Assembly (NCBI RefSeq): GCF_905475345.1
Contig: NC_066595.1
Span: forward strand, 2,503,501 to 2,567,500
Reading direction: 5' to 3'
DNA length: 64,000 nt
Source: Vespula vulgaris
Lineage: Eukaryota > Arthropoda > Insecta > Hymenoptera > Vespidae
In this document: positions 54,540 to 64,000 of the stretch, piece after piece
Position numbering within the stretch: position 1 is the first letter of the stretch
Layout of the letters: each line of letters opens with the position of its first letter
Notes under the pieces: generated by a model
What the model was told of the DNA's origin: nothing
Database searches by the model: none
What the model saw: only the letters and a program-made list of their open reading frames with translations
Translations under genes and position numbers: made by a program

Positions 54540-54868
54540 CTTTTCCTCACTTTCTCTGCTCCTTTTGCTTATCTTCTATTTATTTTTGTCTTTTTTTTTT
54601 AATCGCGCGCTTTTCATTCTTCGACACTTATTTTTTGCGACATCACTGTGTGAAACTGTATCATTTGTTGTTCGTTTTTTTTTTTATTAATATTGTTATC
54701 GATATTAGTCGTTATTAGTTATGGTGTTGTTACTTTCTTTTCTGTTCTCTTTCTCTCTTCCTCTCTCTTTTTTATTAATTCCTTTTTTCAATCTTTTATT
54801 TGTCCTTTTTCTTTCACTATTTTTTATTCAACACTAGTTTATAATATCACTGTTTGCTTTATTTTTTA

Positions 54869-54875
<7 letters not shown>

Positions 54876-54927
<52 letters not shown>
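54876..54927. repeat. (ATT)n trinucleotide array
   Basis: About 52 bp of perfect ATT units. Confidence 0.93.
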
Positions 54928-54928
<1 letters not shown>

Positions 54929-55741
54929 CGCGATATTTTTGAGAGATTATAATATCGTTTTGATTGATAAATAATTTATTGTCGTTTGCGTGTTTGTGTG
55001 CACGTGGGTGGATTAAAGAGAAAGATCAATGTGTTTTAAGAATTATTGTATACGTCGTTGATTTATCGTATTTTATATTTTTTATGAAAGAGATTTTTCT
55101 TAATCTCGCTTCAAGAAAATAAAAAAAGAAAAAGAGAGACAAGAAACGAAAGATGGATACCGATCGTTCATAATTTTGAAGCAACGAAATTTGTTTTCTT
55201 TCTCTTTGATTTTTTGTTAACAAACGCGAGATAGTAGGACGACTGCTTGACTGCGATTAACTCGAGTCCACGATCTTACATTGGGTGCAACTCGTTCGCT
55301 CCCTTTCACCTTCCCGTTTTTTCTTCTAACCGAATGCGAGTCTTGTTCTTTGTCCTTTTCTTCTCTTGGGTTCTCGGTCAATCTCCTCTCTCTTTCTTTG
55401 TTTACCCCCCCTCTCTCTCTCTCTCTATACTTTTTTCTATCTCTATTTTTCTTATTATAAAATTTTATTTTATTATACAAAATACATGATTAGTTTAATG
55501 TCTTTTATTTATTTATTTATTTATTTATTTATGAACTTTTTCTTTTTTTTATTATATATATATATGTGTGTGTGTGTAATATCTGTATGAAGAAATATTA
55601 TAGATATTATATATAATATTTATTAGATAGATATTTATTTATAATTTATTAGATATAATATTACACGCATACACACACATAATACATGTATAATAAAAGA
55701 TTACAAATATTAAATATATATTTATGTAGATAAATAGGTAC

Positions 55742-55746
<5 letters not shown>

Positions 55747-55788
<42 letters not shown>
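55747..55788. repeat. (TA)n microsatellite
   Basis: About 42 bp of uninterrupted TA dinucleotides. Confidence 0.93.
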
Positions 55789-55791
<3 letters not shown>

Positions 55792-56340
55792 ATACGGATT
55801 TATATATTATTGTATCGTAAATTTTATTATATTTGATTTTTTATATAATACAATATTTTCCTTTTATTCTCTCGGTTACAAATAATTTATCAAATTGGAA
55901 AAACAATTTTTATATTTTTCTTCCTTCTTTTCTCTTCGATTTTTTTTATTTTTCCTTGTTTTTTTTTTTTTTATTTTTTCTTTAATCACAATCGATGTTT
56001 GTTCGATTTCATATCTCGTGCACGTGTTTCCTTCTTTAGTGCATGCAATCGATTTCAAAGAGGCATGTTCAATCACGTTTTTCGGTTCACTTTCTTATGT
56101 AATCGCAGTACATACTTACGTACATATTCACTCTCTCCACTCACTCGTCGTTATATCGCGATCGAGAGATCTCAATATTCATATCTTTTCTTCATTTAAA
56201 AAAATTCTCAGCAACTAGTTATACTCTCGGTATTCACTATAATTGTACTCAAACTTTCTATGGCACCAAAAATCTAATAATTGATAATTATAATATTAAT
56301 AATAATAATAATAATAATAATTCTTATATGAAATATGTAT

Positions 56341-56346
56341 TTTATT
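56341..56346 (-). terminator. Candidate poly(A) signal of PAT-type gene 2
   Basis: AATAAA on the minus strand about 220 nt beyond the stop at 56567. The region is AT-rich, so chance occurrence is likely. Confidence 0.3.
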
Positions 56347-56566
56347 AATAATAACAAATATTATAATATTGTAATATTTATTATTATATTATCAAATTTT
56401 ATTAATTATTATTACATATATATATGTGTGTGTATATATGTATGTATGTATGTATGTATATAGATAATCAAGTGTACACAAGATCTATCAATTATAATTC
56501 ATTTATCACTCATAATTATTATTACTATTATTAATAAATATGAAATATGAACAAAATAAATCATTA

Positions 56567-56927
56567 TTAATTATATTCCGTTTCCTCGTGAAATATCATT
56601 CTTGCAATCATGTCGTTCATTCGACGTATCTCTAAACGTAAAAAAAAAAAAAACACGTGAATCAAATATAAACTGTTAAAAAAAAAGACAAAAAGAGAGA
56701 AAAAAAAATATAACAAAAAAGAAAAGTAAATTTTTCTTTTACGCCTCTTTGACATTGATGTCAGTTCACTGTTCTACGGAAGGCCATAGAAGAGGGTCAA
56801 GATACCATATACATACTTAACTGTAGTACACGTATCCATGTTGTATATACTTACATAGATACATGTACTTATATACTTATATACATACATTGAAATATAT
56901 CATTGAAAACTATTTTTAACTTGTTAC

Positions 56928-56958
<31 letters not shown>

Positions 56959-59900
56959 CACAATCGATATGAGTCAAATACGCTATTTATATTACCAAAA
57001 CGAGGAGAAAAATGATGAATAGAAATCCATTCTTGATATATAAAATGTATGTTGCTTCCTGCCACTTGGTATTGATCTCTATCAACATGGGAATAAACAA
57101 TATGGTACTCGTCATGCCCAAGGCAGCGAGAAGGCCAGTAAGAGGAATCATTCGTGGAATTGCGATTGCCATGATTGCTGCGAGATCGACAATTGTATTC
57201 ACGTCTTTGCACTCCCTCTCTCTATTTTTTTTTTTCAATCAATCGATTTATTTATTTATTTATTTTTTTTAATTATTATTTCGTTTATTCTCTTCAACCC
57301 AGACGCAACTGATTATTCTTTTCGTTTGTTTTAAAAGTAACTTACCTAGCAATGCAATACCAACCAAACGAAAGAGGATTTCATAACGATAATTAACACC
57401 GGTAAAGTGCATTATTATCGGCCAGATTATTTGAACAGGTATGATATAATTTATACCGATCGAAAAGAGTATGCTCATCGAAATGCCAATCTTCACAATT
57501 TCGGCTAATCTGCAAAATTTTGTAATAAATTAAATGTAATATATATATATATATATATATTACAATATTATAAAATTATACGTTATCTATAATAATATTA
57601 ATATGATAAAAGATAATATATTAAAATAAATTATTATTATGTTAATTAGTATTATGCCAATAAATATTATAATAATAATATATTAATTATTTAATAATTA
57701 AATATTGTATATCTATATTTTATATATACATGTATATGTATATGTATCTTGTATATAATGCATTAAAATCAGATAAGATAATTTCTTATTTCAATTATAT
57801 TATTGATCGACGTACTAAAAATGCACGATATACGAGTATTGATCAACAACGCAAACATTTGTATCGTCGAATCTTATCTAAAATGTTCTTTAGAAAAGAT
57901 TCCTTTACCGTCATTGCAGAGAAAAGATAATTTTTTTTAATCGATCGATAACTGGAGCCACGTCATTAAATCCACGTGTAACAAAATATGTGTTCGACAT
58001 ATAACAGAATGAAAAATGTGTCTAATGAATGAGTTCTTAGAGGGAGACATTAAGAATGCGGTCGAGCTCGTTGATAAGCCGATTATTATTGATACGATTT
58101 TGTTTGAAAGCGAATAAACTCGAGACGTTTGTAAACCGCGAAATGTCGTAAGGTTTTAGAGACAATCTTTCTCAAAAGGAAAATTACGGAGTAAGTGTTC
58201 TAACAAAAGATAAACAAATATGTCCGCGTGCGTTCCAATTCTATCGATCGAATTGTAGGACATAAATGATCGATATCGTAACGTTAAAAAGAAATAAAAA
58301 AAGAAAAGAAGAAAGAATTAAAATAAAAAGAAAAAGAAAAATCATTATCGACTTATTGTTTCTTAACTACAAAAAATTCAAAATAAATTTCGAATTATTT
58401 TGGACAATTAATTATATATGATACGAACAATAGTGGTATATGAAGATGCAATTTTTTTTTCTCTATTTTCTTTATAACGTTAGTTCATATCAACGCATTC
58501 GATCTAAGTCGATATAAATTATTCGGAAATAGTAATTATAACTTTCTTTTAATAACGTTAATATTTAAGATTTACGTAACATTGTTAATTGCACCTTAAA
58601 ATACATTTTTTTTTTTTTTCGTTGAAATATCATCCATAAATTCCACCATACATTGTTCGATATTCTAATGCACAAAAAATATTAAATGATAACGGTATAC
58701 GATAAAACGATAGAATAAATATAATAAAATAATTTAATGGTCGATTGATCAAACTAATTGATCATTGATCATTCCATCAAAATTAATATAATACATTGAC
58801 GAATTATTAGTATGACTTACAATTCATTGAATCATGTTATTCATATATAGGTAACCAATCTTTAACCGAACCACTTTATACGTTCATATAAAATTTCTTT
58901 CATGAAAGTTATGAATCATTGACGAACCATTTCGTAGACTCATTTAAAAATCATTAAAACCATTTCATTCATATACACGTTATCCATCATCTACGAACCA
59001 CATTGTTTCAGATTCATATAAAAAAATAATTCGAATTTATTTTATTCATGAATTCAATCATAGACGATATCACTGCGTGAATAGATTTTTTCAAAACCAT
59101 CGAAACCATTTTATCATGGTTCCTAGATGGTTTATATAAATCGTTAGACGTTGCGTTGTAGATAATCGAATTTCATTGAAAATCGAAGATGGTTTAAATG
59201 CGTTCATTGCAAAGAATGCACGGTTCACTTTATCTATCTCGTTGTTCTTTTTATCGTCTAAGTATTTGTAATAGTTCGCTGCGATTTCATTCCTGCGTTT
59301 TTCTTTCTTTTTTTTTTTTTTTGTTCAATCGCGAATAAATAATTCCACATCGGTATCTCGAAGTGCGTTATCATTCTCATGAGCAATACACAAACATATT
59401 TATTTTCTAAGAATAAAATACACTCACACTTCGTCGAGAGGCAAATTCTTGATCACGGTGTCGCAGGTATCCTTGTATTTGTTGTATCCCAAAAAACCAA
59501 AGATGATATAAATTATCGTGTTAAATAACGTGGAAATGATTATCAATCTTGGTAGATTAGTTGGATTATGCATTATGTTTTCTAATGGCAGCAATATTGT
59601 AATATTGTGCAGAGCGTAAATAAATATAGTGAGAAACATTGGGACCGAGCGAACGTTTGTGAAAGCATCGAGACGTTTCAGGCTTGGAAAATCTTCGAGA
59701 AAATAAATCAAGCTGATCGTTATCCCGATGATGAAGAAGATTGTACCGAAGATAGAAAATGGCACCAGGTATTTGAAATTAGGCACGAGTATCAGGCAAC
59801 AATAAATTGGAAAAAATATCAACACATACATTCTAATGTTCATTACGATGTTTCCGTAATATTCGATTACCTGTGAAATTAAATTAATATTATAATAAAA

Positions 59901-61225
59901 TCAAAGTGTATTTATTCATTTTCGTTGCGCATATATATATATATATATTAGATGCATATAATATTGTGTATATATAAATGCATATATATATGTATATACT
60001 TAATGATAGAAGAGATAAGAATACAGGTTTTGATTGACATTATCGAAAGGGGGAGCCTGATGGTAAAAAAAAAGAAAAAGAAAAAATATACGAGAAATTA
60101 CGAGTCGGTTGTTGTGTTTATTGAACGAAAAACGAGTTTGTTTTTTTCTCTCTTGTATTTTTTCCCATCTTTGTTTTTATTTTTAATGTCACCGATTTTC
60201 TTCATTCTGTAATGCGTTAATTCTACTTTTAATAATATTAATAAACTTTCGACGATAGCCAATCACGAATAGTCAATCGATAAAACGATACCGATTATAA
60301 GCAGACGATTGTGAAAACATTTTTTTTAATAAATGGATAAAAATGGATAAACATTCATATATATATATATATGAATATTCATACGTGATTTGTTATTGAT
60401 AAATAAAGAATATCTCTTTTATAAAAATGAAACCGTTTCATCGACATCAACAAAATATCAAGAAACAACGTCGATCAAAGAAACGTATATAAATACAAAT
60501 AAAATGTTATAGATCCGAACAATGATAATTTTCGTTGAAAGATAATCATGCACGAAAGCGTACGTATTATACTTTCTCATTTTTAAATATTTACATATCG
60601 TATTGACGTTACATCATTTTACCTAATAAGGACAATCTTTTTTACGTGGATCAAGTTATATTACCGTCGTAAACCGAAACGTCATAAAACGTACTTATAT
60701 TATACAGGCGAAAAAAAAACCCAACGTAAAAACTTCTTCGTGCGTTTCCTCCATTTTTTTTTTCTTTTTCTTTTTATTTTTTTTTTGTGCCTGTTAATAA
60801 TCAACGATATATGCATATATACGTTCTTTTTTTTTTTTTTTTTTTTTTAATCAGTTTCTCCTCGTTCGTATCGATTGAAATGAGTCATCCTGCATATACG
60901 TATTCACGTGTGTGTGTATATATATATATATAATGTGTGTGGGTGTAGGTGTGTACGAGTGTAGGACGATTCGTGTGTTACCTGCTGAAAGGAACTGGCT
61001 ACGTAAAGTATGTATATCACGACTTCTGAATACTGGATGAAGCATATGATAATGTTCGTGAAGATTGCAAAGCCTCTAGCACACCAACGCGTATTCTCGG
61101 GACCCGTAAGAAATGAGACCTCGACGGTCTGAGCTAAATCCAAATTTGGCAAACGATGATGACGGCATAATATCTGAGAGCACTGCACCTGTGAACGAAT
61201 GAAGAAGAAAAAAAATTTATACAAA

Positions 61226-61273
<48 letters not shown>

Positions 61274-62495
61274 CACACACACATATATATATATATATGT
61301 ACAGAAAAAGGAAATTAAAAAAAAAAAATGTCGCTGCGCTGGTTTTCACATTTCGAGGTACACGTAATAAATATTACTATTATTATTATTTGGCACGGAA
61401 ATGTCATTGATATTAAATCAACGTTTCGACAATTTTTAAATTAACGATTCGATAATAACGTTTCGAAAAAATTCGAGAAAAGAAAGAAAAAGAGAAAAAG
61501 AGAGAAATACTTTTGCTTCCTTTTACTCTATATTTTACGTTCCATCATGAATTTGATATAACAAATAAGAACAAAAGGCATGACTCATAAGAATTACTTT
61601 CGTCGTCAATTTCGATTAGACTTAACGTGGGACTTATCATTTTTGCTTTCTTCTTTTTTTCGTTTCATGAGCAAACGAAAATTGTATTACTGCGTTAACT
61701 TATATCGACAATTGAGACATTAACATTATTTTAATTATATATTGAAATATATATATTAATAATTGATATTAATGATATTACAAATATAATTTCCTGATAT
61801 AATAAATAATGAAATAAAAAAAATATATATATCTTTCATACTTGATTGAAGAAAAAAAAAATAAAAAATAAGAGTGAAGAAGTTTAACAAAAACTGAAAT
61901 TAAAAAATGACGATATAAAAGAAAAAAGAAAAAAAAGAAGAAAGAAAATTAAACAAACATATGGAAGATCGAACGAGCTTTATCGATTCGTCGGACATGT
62001 ATAACGTAGCATGTCACGTACCAGAACGACAGAATTGTGCATGTAAATCACACCAGTAAGGAGACCACAAATGACGGACATCACGTAGCCGGTTTTTCGA
62101 AACGTATTAGGCATGAAGAGGATACCGGCGGTTACGCTTACCTTCATTATATGTATAAAAGCACTAAAGTCCCTGAAAATCATATAGATACATAGACAAC
62201 ATAATATAACAATCAATACTATCGTTAGATTCTATTCTCATTTTAAATTTCAAAGAATTTCGATTTCGTTCTCATTTGGAAAATGATTTCTAAATGTGAT
62301 CAAATAAAAACAATAATTACAAAAAAAAGAATAAAAACAAAACAAAAAATACACACACACACACATATATATATATAATAAAGATAATCCTACGAAATTT
62401 TTAGTTCATCCTGTTGAGTTGAAAAAGAATCATAAGTTTGTACGTTCTCCGATAGGGAACCATCGATCCCCTCGACGTTCTCTTTCGTTTTAAGC
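56567..62495 (-). CDS. Divergent SLC36/PAT-type amino acid transporter 2 (5' end not found)
   Basis: Seven exons on the minus strand: 62495-62394, 62172-62022, 61188-60982, 59870-59428, 57509-57346, 57177-56996 and 56629-56567. GT-AG junctions and phases agree, giving about 437 residues plus an unseen first exon. It is homologous to the 44170-49501 gene: DFSAFIHIMKVSVTAGILFMP matches its TM1 block. ILYVASSFQQVIEYY, VPNFKYLVPFSIFG, LLPLENIM and IPLTGLLAALGM match later blocks. Four introns fall at identical positions and phases. The TM1 GTGIL motif is changed to TAGIL, and the C-terminal GSWISIKDII-like end is replaced by a short IRRMNDMIARM tail. A membrane transporter is nearly certain; substrate and activity are uncertain. 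The 5'-most exon (acceptor at 62496-62497) is the weakest. Confidence 0.88.
58828..59080. repeat. Degenerate tandem repeat with CGAACCA units
   Basis: About four diverged units with a period of roughly 56-71 bp. They share (A/C)CGAACCA(C/T)(A/T)TT and (A/T)TTCATATAAAA, with ATTCAT and CATTGACG/CATCTACG between. It lies in an intron of the second PAT-type gene. Not a simple microsatellite. Confidence 0.6.
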
Positions 62496-64000
62496 CTGTC
62501 ATCGAATAAGAATGCAATATGAGGATACAGATAAGAGATTGGCTCTTCTTCTTAGATAGAAATACGAGAATAATCTCACATCTTCTCGGCCATCTCGGTT
62601 GAATTCTTTGAAAACGACGCCGACGCTTGAAAGTCCGCTTCCGTCTTCCTCCTCCTATCCTCTCCACCTCTATCAACCTTATATTTCAACCTTCGGACAA
62701 TATCCGGAAGTTTTCACGGTTGTAGACTCTTCAATAATATCATCGAGGACAAGATAAGACCCACGGACAATCGGTCGATTGCGATATGTCATTCAATCGT
62801 ATGTAATACGTGTTGTACATTAATTAATAGACATCATTTTTTTTTTCTTTTCTTTTCTTTTTAACGATGACACCCCCTTAAAATATATACGTACGTCTGA
62901 ATGATACTTTTTTTTTATTTTTTTGACCCTTCTTCTTCTCCTTCTTCTTCTTCTTCTTCCCTTTTTTTTTCACTGTTTGTTTCTCTTTTTTTTTTCTCTT
63001 TCTTTCTCCGAAAGAGGATTAACGCGATTTAAAATCTCCCTTGTACAGGTTATTCAATATCGATCGGAAGTCGATAATTTGTAACTAATGCGATGATTAC
63101 GATCGATCTTTGATATATCTAACAGATGACCAACAATTTCTGTCGAAAAAGATTGATTAAGGAAGGAAATTAATACAAGGAAAAAAACTGAGGAAACAAA
63201 ACAAAAAACAGAAATGATTGTTTCGGATATCCGACGTTTTGAGATCAATTTTTTTTTCCTTTTTACATTATTTAATTTTCGAAAAAAGAAGAAGAAAGTA
63301 AAGAACAAAAAAAAAACAGATAAGTCAGTTGGTGTTAAACGTCTAACGAGTGGAAAAGAAAATTTTTAACGGCAGATTTGATCGAGGGGAATAAGAAAAA
63401 AAAAAGGAAAAAGAAAGGAAAGAAAAGAAAAGAAAAGAAAAAAAGGAATCCATCGAAGAAAAATTTTTTCACTTACGATAAATTCGAGCGACGATGACGT
63501 TAATAAAGAAAAATATAGAAAAAAAATTACTGTTTGCTTTTCGTTGCGAGAAAAAAAAGAGGAAGAGTTATTAAAAGAAGATCGTGACCGTGCAAACGAA
63601 TTGGTTTCGCTTGGCAACGAACATAAAGAAGAAAAGAGAGAGAGAGAACAAAAAAGTAGAAAAGAGAAATAATAACAACAATAATAATTCTCGAATTTTT
63701 ACATTAACATTATCGTTTCAAGCACGAACGATTGCAATCTCGCTGACACTTTGGTTCTTTGAAGAGATAAAAATTAAAAAAAAAAAGAAAAAGAAAAAGA
63801 AAAAAAAAACTCATTCGTGATTGTCAAATCGGTATCTCTCAAAATGCGATTGCTTGGGGGAAGGGAAGAAAAAAAAAAAAAGGAAGAAAAAATAATGAAT
63901 AAATTAATAGAAGAAGAAAAAGAAGAAAAAAAAGAATACGTTTATTATTTTTTACGAAATCGTTCTCTTTTTTTTTTTAACCCACCCCCTATACCCCCTA
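62496..64000. other. Right edge, A/T- and GA-rich
   Basis: The first exon and promoter of the second PAT-type gene should lie here or beyond the window, but I could not identify them. The stretch is mostly poly-T, poly-A, CTT and AAG-rich tracts. Confidence 0.5.

Larger units (their letters stand above)
49502..56340. other. Gap between the two PAT-type genes, repeat-rich
   Basis: No supportable coding exon. It holds TA/CA microsatellites, A-rich and GA-rich tracts (about 52210-52440 and 53720-53820), a CAGTAG-type trinucleotide patch (about 53395-53510), CT-rich tracts (54300-54560), an ATT array (54876-54927) and a TA run (55747-55788). The 5' untranslated exon of the first PAT gene probably lies here. 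Confidence 0.55.

Overview
The window looks like an AT-rich insect nuclear genome, most likely a hymenopteran (bee, wasp or ant; the order is an inference). It has no bacterial-style ORF packing. Genes are split into short exons with GT-AG introns, and the sequence between them is dominated by GA/CT, TA and ATT microsatellites. CpG is not depleted. I saw no intact transposon, viral gene, rRNA, tRNA or CRISPR array. All gene models were built by hand from splice sites, reading phase and family motifs.

Left part (6.1-23.7 kb) is a cuticle or extracellular-matrix cluster. Three minus-strand genes (6122-7614, 10355-14060, 17516-19109) encode secreted Gln/Pro/Tyr-rich proteins. They look paralogous: each has a 4-codon first exon that interrupts the signal peptide, and each carries two copies of a motif built on P-x2-[IL]-x2-L-[LI]. 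A plus-strand RR-1 chitin-binding cuticular protein gene (22702-23734) follows and also has a very short first exon. TATA boxes lie at usable distances upstream of all four; three have Inr-like partners, and the evidence is weaker for the gene at 19109. I do not recognise the three-gene family by name; it is the best candidate for something undescribed.

Middle part (28.7-42.7 kb): a minus-strand C2H2 zinc-finger gene (28680-30183) appears to be spliced in frame, across a 7.6-kb intron, to ZAD-encoding exons at 37755-38519. That intron holds a four-copy degenerate repeat rich in ATTGG/CCAAT boxes and a GC-richer island packed with GA tracts. A divergently oriented CD36/SNMP-type scavenger receptor gene (39542-42670, plus, 8 exons) starts about 1 kb away; the space between holds a CTCF-like site and a Pho/YY1-like site.

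Right part (44.1-62.5 kb): two minus-strand SLC36/PAT-type amino-acid transporter genes lie in tandem. The first (44170-49501) is complete and canonical. The second (56567 to beyond 62495) shares four intron positions with it but has diverged in the substrate-binding motif, and its first exon was not found.

The remaining stretches (1-5.9 kb, 7.7-10.3 kb, 14.2-17.5 kb, 19.3-22.6 kb, 24-28.6 kb, 49.5-56.3 kb, 62.5-64 kb) hold simple repeats and no gene I can support.
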